Source: DATAVB01 sp040414495
GTDB lineage: Bacteria; Actinomycetota; Actinomycetes; Mycobacteriales; QHCD01
Length of the DNA stretch: 64,000 nucleotides
Direction: 5' to 3'
NCBI GenBank assembly: GCA_040414495.1
Contig: JBEDUI010000295.1
Coordinates: forward strand, 1 to 64,000
A program made the translations under genes and the position numbers. The notes beneath the pieces are model-generated. The model was given only the letters and a program-made list of their open reading frames with translations. It did not search any database and had not been told where the DNA came from. Below are positions 34,377-43,443 of the stretch, in pieces. The stretch's first letter is position 1, and each line of letters opens with the position of its first letter.

Positions 34377-36062
34377 TTACATGCTTTTGGGCGCGCAAAT
34401 CCCCAGCAGGTTCAGCCCAGTGGCGAGGGTGCGCCGGGTGACCGAACAGAGCGTGAGCCGACTGGCCCGGGCGCCGTCCGCCCGGATGACTGGACACCGC
34501 TCGTAGAAGGCCGAGAACGCGGTCGCCAGCCGGTACAGGTAGCCACACAGTCGGTGCGGCTCCAGCGTGGCGAGGGTGTCACTCAGCGCGGCCGGGAACC
34601 GGGTCAGTACGAAGGCCAGGTGCAGTTCGGCCGGATCGGTGAACTGAGTGGGCTGCTGGGTGGGCTGCTGGCCGGGCTCATCCCCGGCCCGGTCCAGCAA
34701 CGAGCAGAGCCGGGCGTGGGCGTATTGCAGGTACGGGCCGGTGTCGCCATCCAGCGTCACCATGCGGTGCACCGCGAACACGTAGTCCCGCGACCGCCCG
34801 GCAGAGAGGTCTGCGTACTTGACCGCACCGATGCCAACCTGCCGGGCCAGTTCCGGATCAGCGGTCGAGCTCCGATCGGCCAGCAACGTCACCGCGGCCT
34901 GGACCGCGATGTGCAGCAGAGCGCGCAACGCCACCACGTCACCGCCACGGCTCTTCAGCGGCTGACCGTTCTCCCCCAATACCGACCCGAACCGCACGTG
35001 CTGCGCCGGCACCCGGTCGGGCAACCAACCGGCCTGCCGGGCCACACCGAATATCTGCTCGAAATGCAGCGCCTGCCGGGCGTCATGGATATAGACGAGA
35101 CGGTCGGCCTTGAGCCTGCCGACCCGGTACCGGACCGCGGCCAGGTCGGTGGCCGAATAGCCGAATCCGCCGTCGCGTTTACGCACAATCATCGGCGCAT
35201 TTCCCGGAATGGGAACGATCCGGGCGCCGTCGGATTCTTTGAGCAGACCGGCCCGGTCCAATTCCGCCAGCAGGACAGGAAGATCGGGGTTGTACGCGCT
35301 CTCACCCATCACGTCGGCCGGCCTGAGCTGGACGTCCAGTAGCCGATAGATCTCGTCGAATGCGGATACAGAGATATCGACCAGCCGCCGCCAGATTTCC
35401 CTGGTGCGACCGTCCGATTGCTGCAGCTCGACGACCCGGGCGCGGGACCGATCGGCGAATTCCGAGTCGGCGTTGAAATGCGCCTGGGCCTGCCGGTACG
35501 CCGCCGACAGCGCCTGCAGGCTCATTCCCTCGGTCTCAATTCCCTCCTCAAACAATTGCTCGATGAGCATTCCGAATTGAGTACCCCAGTCGCCGATGTG
35601 GTTCTGCCGGATCACCTCGTGTCCGGAGAAGGCGAGAATCCGGGCCAGCGCGTCCCCGATCACGGTCGAACGCAGATGGCCGACATGCATTTCCTTGGCC
35701 ACATTGGGGCCGGAATAGTCGACCACGACACGCTGCGGGGCCGGGTCGGGCGCCACCCCCAACCGCTGGTCACCGGCGAGGGCGTGAACGCATTCGGCCA
35801 GATATTCCGGCCGCAATGTGAGGTTGAGGAAACCGGCGCCGGCAATCGTGGGCGGCAAACACAGGTCGCTCAGGTCAGCTTGGCACAGTAATCGGTCGGC
35901 GGCCGCATGCGGTGAAATACCTAACTCGCGGCCCAACCGAATCGGCAGGTTGGTCTGGAAATGCCCGAACTCCTTACGGGTTGCTTCACGCAACTCGACC
36001 GGAATCGGGATCGGGCTGGCGGCGGCCAGCCGGGTACTGATGATCTGCTCGGCGCTGGGCAT
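34377..36062 (-). CDS. argS: arginyl-tRNA synthetase (possibly a second copy)
   Basis: A 561-residue class I synthetase that attaches Arg to tRNA-Arg. It has the N-terminal additional domain (residues 1-110) and the HIGH-type motif in GPNVAKEMHVGHLRST. GDWGTQFG and an SGRSRDYVFA segment are also present. The KMSKS equivalent reads GQPLKSRGG, and a C-terminal DALR-like helical domain completes it. ATG with GAGGA at 5-6 bp. In many actinomycetes the housekeeping argS is followed by lysA, hom and thr genes. None of these is here, so this may be an accessory paralogue; a genome-wide check would settle it. Confidence 0.9.
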   Translation of the reverse strand: MPSAEQIISTRLAAASPIPIPVELREATRKEFGHFQTNLPIRLGRELGISPHAAADRLLCQADLSDLCLPPTIAGAGFLNLTLRPEYLAECVHALAGDQRLGVAPDPAPQRVVVDYSGPNVAKEMHVGHLRSTVIGDALARILAFSGHEVIRQNHIGDWGTQFGMLIEQLFEEGIETEGMSLQALSAAYRQAQAHFNADSEFADRSRARVVELQQSDGRTREIWRRLVDISVSAFDEIYRLLDVQLRPADVMGESAYNPDLPVLLAELDRAGLLKESDGARIVPIPGNAPMIVRKRDGGFGYSATDLAAVRYRVGRLKADRLVYIHDARQALHFEQIFGVARQAGWLPDRVPAQHVRFGSVLGENGQPLKSRGGDVVALRALLHIAVQAAVTLLADRSSTADPELARQVGIGAVKYADLSAGRSRDYVFAVHRMVTLDGDTGPYLQYAHARLCSLLDRAGDEPGQQPTQQPTQFTDPAELHLAFVLTRFPAALSDTLATLEPHRLCGYLYRLATAFSAFYERCPVIRADGARASRLTLCSVTRRTLATGLNLLGICAPKSM

Positions 36063-36564
36063 ACGACGTCCTCGGGCTGCGGCATTCGCGGAAATGCCGG
36101 ATTGACGAAATGGGAAACGTATGGCCCGTCGTCAGAAAAGCTGCCGGTACGACCGAGCAGAATCCACAATTACGACGGACCGCAGGGTCCGCCGATCACG
36201 GCTGGAGACCCTAGACGTTGAATCGTCGTCGCAGGGCAGGGCAGCACGAAGCGCTCATCGGCCCACACCCGTAATGCGACATGCCCCTCAGTATGCCTGA
36301 TAAATCAGACCGTACGAACACCCCTCTTTGTTGATCATGACGTTTCCCGCGAATCCACCGGCGTGTCGTCGGCGTGTCGTGCACGAAACTTCATGATCAA
36401 CTTTCGAGGACGCGAAATGACGACCGGTCGAGGCCGTTGAATAACGGGACCGGTCCCCGTTTGTATGGCGACCGGTCCGCCGTTGAATGCCGACCAGTCC
36501 CCGTTTGTATGGCGACCGGTCCGCCGTTGAATGCCGACCGGTCCCCCGCTAAATAGCTGACCCG
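36063..36564. other. gene-free gap with hairpin and minisatellite
   Basis: It lies between the argS start and the 3' end of the Gfo/Idh/MocA pair. I found no T-box or other riboswitch signature upstream of argS. The gap holds a diverged GATC-ended hairpin and a 44-bp tandem array. Confidence 0.6.
36331..36400. repeat. GATC-ended hairpin repeat (copy D, diverged)
   Basis: A 70-bp palindrome with outer arms TTGATCATGACGTTTC and GAAACTTCATGATCAA and a longer centre carrying a CGGCGTGTCGT direct repeat. It is the most divergent member of the family. Confidence 0.65.
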
Positions 36565-36575
36565 CTAAATGGCGA
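36436..36575. repeat. 44-46-bp tandem minisatellite
   Basis: About three imperfect copies of a unit containing GTTGAATGCCGACC, GTCCCCGTTTGTATGG and CGACCGGTCCGCC. The array runs into the last codons of the oxidoreductase gene (36565). A 60-residue + strand ORF over it is just the repeat translated. Confidence 0.8.
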
Positions 36576-37581
36576 CCGGCTGACCGGTCCTCGCCGACTC
36601 GTACCCGGCCATCACAATCTGCACCGTGCGCAGCCCAACCTCACCGTCCGGCTGGGGCCTACGGCCCTCGCGGACCGCGGAAATGAACTCCTCGACCATC
36701 AACGCGTCGAGATTCGCGCCGTACCCGACCGAAATCGCCTTGCCGTCGGTGTCGTCGTAGCCGGTAACCGCCTGGCCAAAGGCATCGAAGCTCACCGAGC
36801 CGGCCGAGCCCTCGACGTTCAGGGTCAACCCACCCCAGGTCAGATAGCTGGCCGGCCGGTTCCAACTGCAGTCGATGGTGGCCACGGTGCCGTCGGCGTA
36901 CGTGACGACGACCAGGCCGCCGGTCTCGACGTCCACCTCGGGATGCACGATCCGGTTGGACTGGGCGTACACCGATACCGCGCGGGCATCGAGCAGATCG
37001 TCGAGCAGGTCGGCCAGGTGCACGGTGTGGTCCATCAACGAACCGCCGCCGGCCAGCACCGGGTCGGCGAACCAGCGGCGCGCGGCGATCGGAATCTGGC
37101 CGTTATTGGTACCCGACGCGGACAGCACGGTACCCAAACCGCCGGCCCGGATCCGCTCCCGCAGCGCCCGGAAGGCCGGGTGGAATCGGACCGGGTACGC
37201 GGTCATCAGGCTCACCCCGGCCTGCTCGCACGCGGCCACCATCGCCTCGGCGTCCTCGACCGACGTGGCCAGCGGCTTTTCACACAGCACGTGTACGCCG
37301 GCCGCGGCGGCCCGCTCGACCAGTTCCCGGTGCCGGGAGTTCTCACTGCAGATCACCACCGCGTCCGGTCCCCACGCGAATAGCTCGTCGTACGTGTCCA
37401 CATAGGACACTCCGAGTTGGTCGGCCAGCGTCTTGCCGCGGACCTCACCCGGCGCGGAGTCGGCCTGGTCGGGGTCGGCGGCCAGCAGCGTGACGTCCTC
37501 CCGTTCCTGCAGCAGCATGGCGTAGCCGGCCGCGTGGACGTGGGCGAACGACAACAGGCCTATCTTCAACGACTCGCTCAC
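36565..37581 (-). CDS. Gfo/Idh/MocA oxidoreductase
   Basis: A 338-residue NAD(P)-dependent dehydrogenase. The N-terminal strand reads IGLLSFAHVHAAGYAMLL, an atypical nucleotide loop in which the usual GxGxxG is replaced by SFAHVHA. The catalytic motif HVLCEKPLATS is intact, as is GGGSLMDHTVHLADLL. It starts with GTG that overlaps the stop of the upstream paralogue (GTGA), giving tight coupling. The two may form a sequential or heteromeric pair. The modified nucleotide loop is worth noting because it may change cofactor binding. Confidence 0.88.
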   Translation of the reverse strand: MSESLKIGLLSFAHVHAAGYAMLLQEREDVTLLAADPDQADSAPGEVRGKTLADQLGVSYVDTYDELFAWGPDAVVICSENSRHRELVERAAAAGVHVLCEKPLATSVEDAEAMVAACEQAGVSLMTAYPVRFHPAFRALRERIRAGGLGTVLSASGTNNGQIPIAARRWFADPVLAGGGSLMDHTVHLADLLDDLLDARAVSVYAQSNRIVHPEVDVETGGLVVVTYADGTVATIDCSWNRPASYLTWGGLTLNVEGSAGSVSFDAFGQAVTGYDDTDGKAISVGYGANLDALMVEEFISAVREGRRPQPDGEVGLRTVQIVMAGYESARTGQPVAI

Positions 37582-38561
37582 CGGGCGATCTCCTTTGGTG
37601 CGACGGCGCGGCCAGTCCGCGCGGATTCCAGCGCTGCCAGGCCGATATCGAGGGCGGCCAACCCGTCGGCCGCACTCACCCGCGGCGCCGGGCCGCCTGC
37701 GAACGCCGTGGCGAACTCCCGCAGCTCGGTCAGGAACGGCGACTCGGCGAAGTCCATCGCGGGCAACAGACTGCCGCCCTCGCTGCCCGACTCGGCCACA
37801 TCCCAGTCCAGCGGCGCTTTCCCGAGCGAGTCGTACTCCAACAGACCGCTGGAACCGGCCACCGAGAACGTCGTCCGGAACACCGTGTTGGGATGACTCC
37901 ACCCGCCGGTGACATGACTCAGCGCGCCGTTCTCGTGGGTCAACACGGCGTAGGCCGTGGTCGGTGCGCCTTCACCACCGGTGACCCGGGCGAACACACG
38001 GACCACGTCGCCGGCGATCCAGCGGGCGAAGTCCATGTCGTGGATCATCTGGTCGACCAGAATGCCGCCGGAGGCCTCGACGTCGTGGAACCACGGCATC
38101 TGCGGGGCGGCACCGCGCCGGGAGAACCGCAGCGTAGCCGGCGTACCGACGCGCCCGGCATCGACCGCAGCCTTGGCCGCGGCGTACTCGGGGAAGAACC
38201 GCACGACCTGGCCCGGGTACAGCTGAACCCCGGCCGCCTCGGCCGCTTCGACAATCGCCGCGCCCTGCTCGTGTGTGCGCGCCAGCGGCTTCTCGCAAAC
38301 AACGTGTCGCCCGGCCGTGACCGCCGCCTGCACGATCTCGTGGTGCACCGGCGTCGGCGTGCAGACGTCGATGATCTCGCCCGCGTCGATCAGCTCGTCC
38401 AAACTGTCGACGGCCCGACCTCCCACGCGCTCCGCCAGCGCCGGCGCATTGCCGTCGATGGAATAGATCGTGATGTCCGCGCCGAGGGCGCGCCAGGCGG
38501 CGGTGTGCGGGCCGGCGATTCCGCCGGCACCGACCACCCCGACCGCAAGCGGGCTCTTCAT
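37578..38561 (-). CDS. Gfo/Idh/MocA oxidoreductase
   Basis: A 327-residue dehydrogenase with a canonical VGVVGAGGIAGPH loop, the HVVCEKPLART motif and SGGILVDQMIHDMDF, the expected substrate/His region. ATG 38561 has GAGGAG 6 bp upstream; the longer frame upstream looks non-coding. It is first gene of a coupled pair with the next oxidoreductase (GTGA overlap). Inositol or deoxy-sugar metabolism is the usual setting of such pairs; the substrate is not known. Confidence 0.9.
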   Translation of the reverse strand: MKSPLAVGVVGAGGIAGPHTAAWRALGADITIYSIDGNAPALAERVGGRAVDSLDELIDAGEIIDVCTPTPVHHEIVQAAVTAGRHVVCEKPLARTHEQGAAIVEAAEAAGVQLYPGQVVRFFPEYAAAKAAVDAGRVGTPATLRFSRRGAAPQMPWFHDVEASGGILVDQMIHDMDFARWIAGDVVRVFARVTGGEGAPTTAYAVLTHENGALSHVTGGWSHPNTVFRTTFSVAGSSGLLEYDSLGKAPLDWDVAESGSEGGSLLPAMDFAESPFLTELREFATAFAGGPAPRVSAADGLAALDIGLAALESARTGRAVAPKEIAR

Positions 38562-38729
38562 CCGTACTCCTCGCTGCTGGGGCTCCGTACGAAACGCTGC
38601 GCGACTGGCCGTTTCTGTGCGTATCGGCGGCCAAGTCGTCAGCACCGAGCACATTACCGTGTCGCTTCGGCCCGCCGACCATACTTGGCGAGCCCCGCCA
38701 TTGGCCGGGCACGGACACCCAAGAATTTG

Positions 38730-39308
38730 CTACGCGGCCGCTATCGCGGCATCCAACAGCACGGCGGCGGCCGCTTTCGCCTGTGCGGCGGCCTTCTTGG
38801 ACCGGTCGATCCGGGTCGTAATCCCCGCTCCGTCGTAGAGCATGACCAACTGCCGGGCCAACTGGTCGGGCCCCGCGGCCCCGGCTGCGTCGGCCAGGTC
38901 CCGGAACAAGCCGCGGATCCAGTCCCGGTACTCGGTGGTGGCCTCCTCGATCGGACTGTCAGGCGTGGCCTCGGCGCTGGCGTTAATGAAGGCACAGCCG
39001 CGGTAGTCCGGTTCGCCGAACGACTCCCCCAGCACGTCGAAGATCGCCAGCAGGCGCTCGCGCGGCGTCTCGTACTGCTCGATCGCCTGCATCGCGGCGC
39101 GCCGAGCCGCGTGCCGACTCATCAGGTACGAACGGATCAATTCGTCCTTGCTGCCAAAGGCGCTGTAGAGCGTGGCCTTGGCCACTCCGGCCCGCTCGAT
39201 CACGCGGTCGATGCCGACCGTGTGCACTCCGTTCCCGTAGAACAGCTCGTTCGCCGCCGCGAGCAACCGCTCGCGGGCCGAGGCCTTGTCGGACGTCTCA
39301 CGCGCCAT
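38730..39308 (-). CDS. TetR-family repressor
   Basis: A 192-residue regulator. The N-terminal HTH reads ERLLAAANELFYGNGVHTVGIDRVIERAGVAKATLYSAF, a standard TetR helix set with the KATLY recognition signature. The C-terminal domain is helical, with a single Cys in DYRGCAFINASAEA. It is divergent from an MFS transporter gene. The 112-bp gap contains two AGAC-N6-GTCT palindromes, one within the transporter promoter. It probably represses both genes and is released by a transported compound. Confidence 0.92.
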   Translation of the reverse strand: MARETSDKASARERLLAAANELFYGNGVHTVGIDRVIERAGVAKATLYSAFGSKDELIRSYLMSRHAARRAAMQAIEQYETPRERLLAIFDVLGESFGEPDYRGCAFINASAEATPDSPIEEATTEYRDWIRGLFRDLADAAGAAGPDQLARQLVMLYDGAGITTRIDRSKKAAAQAKAAAAVLLDAAIAAA

Positions 39309-39311
39309 GCC

Positions 39312-39341
39312 TTGACATTACCAGACAGGTCTGTCTACTGT
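39312..39341 (+). promoter_or_regulatory. promoter of the MFS gene
   Basis: TTGACA at 39312-39317, an 18-bp spacer and TACTGT at 39336-39341. The first TetR operator fills most of the spacer, so bound repressor would block RNA polymerase. Confidence 0.6.
39323..39336. promoter_or_regulatory. TetR operator 1
   Basis: AGACAGGTCTGTCT: an AGAC-N6-GTCT palindrome with 6-bp perfect arms around GT. Confidence 0.65.
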
Positions 39342-39349
39342 CGCTGAAC

Positions 39350-39363
39350 AGACCGACCTGTCT
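39350..39363. promoter_or_regulatory. TetR operator 2
   Basis: AGACCGACCTGTCT: the same AGAC-N6-GTCT frame. It is 27 bp from operator 1 centre to centre and lies downstream of the predicted -10 element. Confidence 0.6.
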
Positions 39364-39420
39364 AGTCGTCGTTTTGGCTGGACCAACGCCGGACTCCACA
39401 CACTCACCGAAGGGTTGCCC

Positions 39421-40632
39421 GTGGCAACGTTGTCGGAAATTCGCGTCCCTGAGTTCGGCCGCCGGACCCGGCTGCCGTCCGGCGTCGCGTTCCTGCTGCT
39501 GGCGTCTTTGCTGGCTTCGCTGCTGGCGTCCTCGGCCGCGGCGACCCCGCTGTACGCCGTGTATCAGGCCAAATGGGGTTTCTCCGCGATCACCGAGACA
39601 GTGATCTTCGCCGTGTACGCGGTCGCTGTGCTGTTGACCCTGTTGACCTTCGGCTCGCTGTCCGATCACGTCGGCCGCCGCCCGGTGCTCGTGGTCGCGG
39701 TGCTGCTGCAAATCGCGGCGCTGCTGATCTTCAACACCGCCGACGGGGTGCCTGCGCTGCTCGTGGCCAGGATCGTGCAGGGCCTCTCGACCGGGGCCGC
39801 GGTCGGCGCGCTCGGCGCCGGCATGCTGGATCTGCACCGGGCCCGCGGGCCGATCGCCAACGCGGTCGCGCCGCTGGTCGGGCTCGGGGTCGGCGGCATC
39901 GGATCGGGGTTGCTGGTGCAGTTCCTGCCGGCGCCGATTCACCTTGTCTACTGGGTGCTTTTCGGGATTTTCCTCCTGCAGGGCGTCGGGCTGCTCGTGA
40001 TGCACGAAACGACCACGCCCAAGGCCGGTGCGTTGGGGTCGCTGCGGCCGCAGGTCGGCGTGCCCTCGGCAGCGCGGGCGCCTTTGGTGCAGGCGATTCC
40101 GGTGCTGGTGGCGACCTGGGCGCTGTTCGGCCTGTACGGGTCCGTCGGTCCGGGCCTGGTGCGGTTGGTCGTAGGGTCGAATTCGATCGCGCTCGGTGGT
40201 CTGTCGATATTCGCGCTCGCTGGCGCGGCCGGGGTCGCCGTACTGCTGCTGCGTAATGCCGACGCACGCCGGATGATGTTGGGCGGCACACTGGCGTTGG
40301 CGCTCGGGGTCGGGGTGGCGTTGCTCAGCCTGGATACCCGATCGGCGGTGGCGTTCTTCGTCGGTACGGCGCTGGCCGGGATCGGCTTCGGAGCTGGCTT
40401 CCAGGGCGCGATCCGTACGATCCTGCCGTTAGCCGCGCCGCACGAACGGTCCGGACTGCTCTCCACGTTTTACTTGATCTCGTACCTCGCTCTGGGCGTG
40501 CCGACCGTCATCGGCGGAGCGCTGATCGTGCACGGCGGCCTGTCCACCACAACGTACGAATACGGGCTGGCGGTCATCGTGCTGGCCGCGGTCGCCTTGC
40601 TGGGCTTCGCGATTCCCCGTACCGCGCGCTAA
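39421..40632 (+). CDS. MFS transporter
   Basis: A 403-residue transporter with about 12 membrane helices. It shows the motif-A segment GSLSDHVGRRPVLV after helix 2 and RIVQGLSTGAAVGALGAGMLD in helix 4. The start is GTG 39421 with AAGGG upstream; TTG 39415 is an alternative. It is most likely an efflux pump controlled by the divergent TetR protein through the two AGAC-N6-GTCT sites. Its 3' end overlaps the convergent amidase gene by 4 bp. Confidence 0.9.
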   Translation: MATLSEIRVPEFGRRTRLPSGVAFLLLASLLASLLASSAAATPLYAVYQAKWGFSAITETVIFAVYAVAVLLTLLTFGSLSDHVGRRPVLVVAVLLQIAALLIFNTADGVPALLVARIVQGLSTGAAVGALGAGMLDLHRARGPIANAVAPLVGLGVGGIGSGLLVQFLPAPIHLVYWVLFGIFLLQGVGLLVMHETTTPKAGALGSLRPQVGVPSAARAPLVQAIPVLVATWALFGLYGSVGPGLVRLVVGSNSIALGGLSIFALAGAAGVAVLLLRNADARRMMLGGTLALALGVGVALLSLDTRSAVAFFVGTALAGIGFGAGFQGAIRTILPLAAPHERSGLLSTFYLISYLALGVPTVIGGALIVHGGLSTTTYEYGLAVIVLAAVALLGFAIPRTAR

Positions 40633-42041
40633 TCCTTTGGGTGGTGGCGGGTCCAGCCGGTGGCCTGTTCGAAGGCGTGGCCGACCTGCAGCACCCGCAG
40701 ATCCGAACGGAACGGACCGACGATCTGAATGCCGACCGGCAACCCGCCGCTGGTGAAGCCGGCCGGCACCGACAACGCCGGAACGCCCAACGTCGAGACG
40801 TAATAGCAGGAACGCATCCAGTCCAGGTACGTCTGTTGCGGCTTACCGTCCACTTCGGACGGATATTCGAGGCTCGCGTCGAACGGCGGGACCTGGCTGG
40901 TCGGCAGAATCAGTACGTCGTGCCGCTCGAAGAATCGCCGCATCCGCTGGAACAGTTGGGTTTTGAGTACCTCGACCCGGGCGACGTCGGCTCCGGTCAG
41001 GCTTCGGGCGGCGTCGATGTTCCAGACCAGGCTCGGCTTCATCCGGTCGGCGTGCTTGTCCCGTAAAGCACCCATGCCGGCCTCGAACTGCACGGCCCGC
41101 AACGTACGGAACACCTCGTCGGCGCCGGTGAAGCGTGGGCTGGCCTCTTCGACAATGCAGCCGAGGCTCTCGAAGACCGCGGCCTGCGCGGTGACGATCC
41201 GGCGTACCTCCGGATCCACATCGACGGCGCCGCCCAGGTCGGCCGACCACGCCACCCGTAGCCCGCTCAGGTCGGCCTCCAGCGATCCGGCGAACACGGA
41301 CCCCGGATCGTCCAGCGAGATTGGCGACAGCTCGCTCGGTCCGGCCTGGACCGACAGCAGCAGGGCGGCATCGGCCACGGTCCGGCCCAACGGTCCCTGG
41401 ACCCCCAGGGTCGACCACGCCGACACGACCGGGTAGGCCGGCACCCGACCCGGCGAGGGCCGGAACCCGACCACGCCGCAGAACGAGGCCGGGTTGCGCA
41501 GCGAGCCGCCCATGTCGCTGCCGTCGGCCAGCGGAGTCAACCGGGCCGCGAGCGCCGCCGCCGATCCGCCGCTCGAACCGCCGGCCGACCGGGTCCGGTC
41601 CCAGGGATTCAACGTCGTGCCGAATACCTGGTTGAACGTGTGCGAGCCGGCCGCGAACTCCGGCACGTTGGTCTTGCCCATCGTGATCGCACCGGCGGCC
41701 AGCTCACGGGTGATGAGCAGGTCGTTCGAGGTCGGTACGAAATCGGCGAAGATCGGCGAGCCCTGGGTCGTCCGGATTCCGGCGGTGGCGTACGTGTCCT
41801 TGTGCAGAATCGGCATGCCGTGCAGCGGTCCGACGGCCGCGCCGGAGGCGAGCAGGTCGTCGGCGGCCTTGGCCGCGGCCAGCGCCTGGTCGGCGACCAA
41901 CGTGACCACGGCGTTGATCGACGGGTTCACCCGGTCGATCCGCGCCAGGTGTGCCTCCACCACTTCCCGGGACGACAGCTCGCCCGCCTTCAGGGCAGCC
42001 GCCAATTCCGTTGCCGTGGAGAAAACGATGTCGTCGCTCAT
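40629..42041 (-). CDS. amidase-signature-family hydrolase
   Basis: A 470-residue amidase. The Ser-cisSer-Lys triad is visible with the family spacing: Lys81 in PILHKDT, Ser156 in RSAGGSSGGSAAALAA, and Ser180 in GSDMGGSLRNPASFCG. A C-terminal DWMRSCYYVSTLGVPALSVPAGF segment closes the fold. It is cytoplasmic, with no GatB or GatC genes next to it, so it is unlikely to be the tRNA amidotransferase subunit. It may hydrolyse small amides or peptides. Its relation to the convergent TetR/MFS pair is unknown. Confidence 0.9.
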   Translation of the reverse strand: MSDDIVFSTATELAAALKAGELSSREVVEAHLARIDRVNPSINAVVTLVADQALAAAKAADDLLASGAAVGPLHGMPILHKDTYATAGIRTTQGSPIFADFVPTSNDLLITRELAAGAITMGKTNVPEFAAGSHTFNQVFGTTLNPWDRTRSAGGSSGGSAAALAARLTPLADGSDMGGSLRNPASFCGVVGFRPSPGRVPAYPVVSAWSTLGVQGPLGRTVADAALLLSVQAGPSELSPISLDDPGSVFAGSLEADLSGLRVAWSADLGGAVDVDPEVRRIVTAQAAVFESLGCIVEEASPRFTGADEVFRTLRAVQFEAGMGALRDKHADRMKPSLVWNIDAARSLTGADVARVEVLKTQLFQRMRRFFERHDVLILPTSQVPPFDASLEYPSEVDGKPQQTYLDWMRSCYYVSTLGVPALSVPAGFTSGGLPVGIQIVGPFRSDLRVLQVGHAFEQATGWTRHHPKD

Positions 42042-42229
42042 ATTGTTCGAACCCTAACGCACGGAACGCCGGCCGCATTGGCCTTCCTTTTGTTTGCGTT
42101 GCCAGACTAATTGCCGGGAACACACCCGGATAAGCCCTTGGTCCGGAGCGTCCGGGCCTCCTGCGATACTTCGCAGACCCTGCCATCAGAACTGCCAACG
42201 ACGCCAACGAGCTGATGAGGAACCCGGCA

Positions 42230-42949
42230 ATGAACGCAACCACAGTCGTGGTTCCGACGTACAACGAACGCGACAACCTGCCCAAGCTGGTCGATCTGCT
42301 GTCCGGGCTGCCGGTGCCGAACCTGCGCGTCCTGGTCGTCGACGACAACTCCCCCGACGGCACCGGCGAGGTGGCCGATGCCCTCGCCGTGGACGGTCCG
42401 ATTCCGGTTTCGGTCCTGCATCGCGCCGGCAAAGAAGGCCTGGGCCGGGCCTATATCGCCGGCATGACCCGCGCCCTCGATGACGGCGCCGACATCGTCG
42501 TACAGATGGACGCCGACCTGTCCCATCCCACCGACGCGATCCCGACCATGGTCGACACGCTGGCTGCTTCGGATGCGGCGGTCGTGCTCGGATCCCGTTA
42601 TGTAGCGGGCGGTTCGACCGCGGCGGACTGGGGTTGGCACCGTAAGGCGCTATCGGCCTGGGCCAATACGTACGTCAATACGATTTTGCGGTTGCAGGTC
42701 AAGGACGCTACCGCCGGTTTCAAGGCTTGGCGGGCGCAGACGTTGCGGGACATTGATTTCGGTACGGTCTGCTCGAATGGGTACGCTTTCCAGGTCGAGA
42801 TGAATTACCGTACGGTCCGTCGCGGCCTGCGTATCGCTGAAATTCCGATCCATTTCGAGGAACGTATTACCGGTACGTCGAAAATGAGCCTCCGGGTTCA
42901 GCTCGAGTCGGCGCTCATGCCCTGGCGGTTGTTGTTCTCCCGCCAGTAA
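42230..42949 (+). CDS. polyprenol-phosphate mannose synthase catalytic domain (Ppm1/DPM1-like)
   Basis: A 239-residue GT2 glycosyltransferase that makes polyprenyl-phosphate mannose from GDP-mannose, the donor for glycolipids and protein O-mannosylation. The motifs fit DPM1: VVVPTYNERDNLPKL, VVDDNSPDGTGEVAD, the DAD metal site in VVQMDADLSHP, and SNGYAFQVEM. Near the C-terminus, IPIHFEERITGTSKMS is the usual end of this class. ATG 42230 has GAGGA 7-8 bp upstream. There is no fused Lnt-like N-terminal domain, so any membrane partner must be separate. Confidence 0.92.
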   Translation: MNATTVVVPTYNERDNLPKLVDLLSGLPVPNLRVLVVDDNSPDGTGEVADALAVDGPIPVSVLHRAGKEGLGRAYIAGMTRALDDGADIVVQMDADLSHPTDAIPTMVDTLAASDAAVVLGSRYVAGGSTAADWGWHRKALSAWANTYVNTILRLQVKDATAGFKAWRAQTLRDIDFGTVCSNGYAFQVEMNYRTVRRGLRIAEIPIHFEERITGTSKMSLRVQLESALMPWRLLFSRQ

Positions 42950-43162
42950 CGGATATTGCTGTCGAGCAGCGGTGGATATACGTCCGAACCCTCACCGTCC
43001 ACAGTGGTCCCCGCGAATTGCAACATCGCCCGCAGCGGTCCATGTAACGGGTGCCGGATAATTGAGCGTCGGGGCGGAGATTTCGTCCAGTTGCCCTGCC
43101 TTTCAGCCCTCGGCCCGGGCACCGGTTACCGCGGTGCCCTTCAGCCCAACTCGGACTCTCAT

Positions 43163-43229
43163 TGCAGCGAGCGTGACAACAGGGTGGTTTTGCAGCCACC
43201 AAAGTCACCCTGGTGTCACGCTCGCTGCA
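43163..43229. repeat. 67-bp TGCAGCGA hairpin repeat (copy 1)
   Basis: The left arm begins TGCAGCGAGCGTGACAACAG and the right arm ends CTGGTGTCACGCTCGCTGCA. About 29 bp can pair with few mismatches. It is the same length as copy 2. Confidence 0.85.
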
Positions 43230-43311
43230 CATTCGAGCGGCGGGGTCGCGCGGCTCGTTGGCCCGGGGCTCCGATTGCAGCCGGACTCAGAGATCGGCCT
43301 GCGCTCTAAAT

Positions 43312-43378
43312 TGCAGCGACCGTGACAACAGGGTCGCTTACCGGCCGCCAAAACCACCCTGGTGTCACGCTCGCTGCA
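43312..43378. repeat. 67-bp TGCAGCGA hairpin repeat (copy 2)
   Basis: It has the same arms as copy 1 (TGCAGCGACCGTGACAACAG ... TGTCACGCTCGCTGCA). The inner sequence differs, so the arms are better conserved than the loop. Confidence 0.85.
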
Positions 43379-43443
43379 CATCCGAACGGCGGAGTCGCGC
43401 GGCTCGTTTCTACGTCCGGCCCGCATTTTGCAATTCGCAACCG

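Larger units (their letters stand above)
42950..43443. other. convergent gap with two long hairpin repeats
   Basis: It lies between Ppm1 (+) and the toroid-protein pair (-). No gene is evident. It contains two 67-bp hairpins at 149-bp spacing; the flank after each is also similar (about 30 bp starting CATTCGAGCGG or CATCCGAACGG), so the unit was duplicated as a block. Confidence 0.65.

Noticed and set aside
36063..36330. T-box or other riboswitch leader for argS
   Set aside because: I looked for a T-box core sequence and a specifier stem on the minus strand and found neither. Only a weak short hairpin is present.
36374..36556. A 60-codon + strand ORF
   Set aside because: It is the 44-bp tandem array translated, with no ribosome site.
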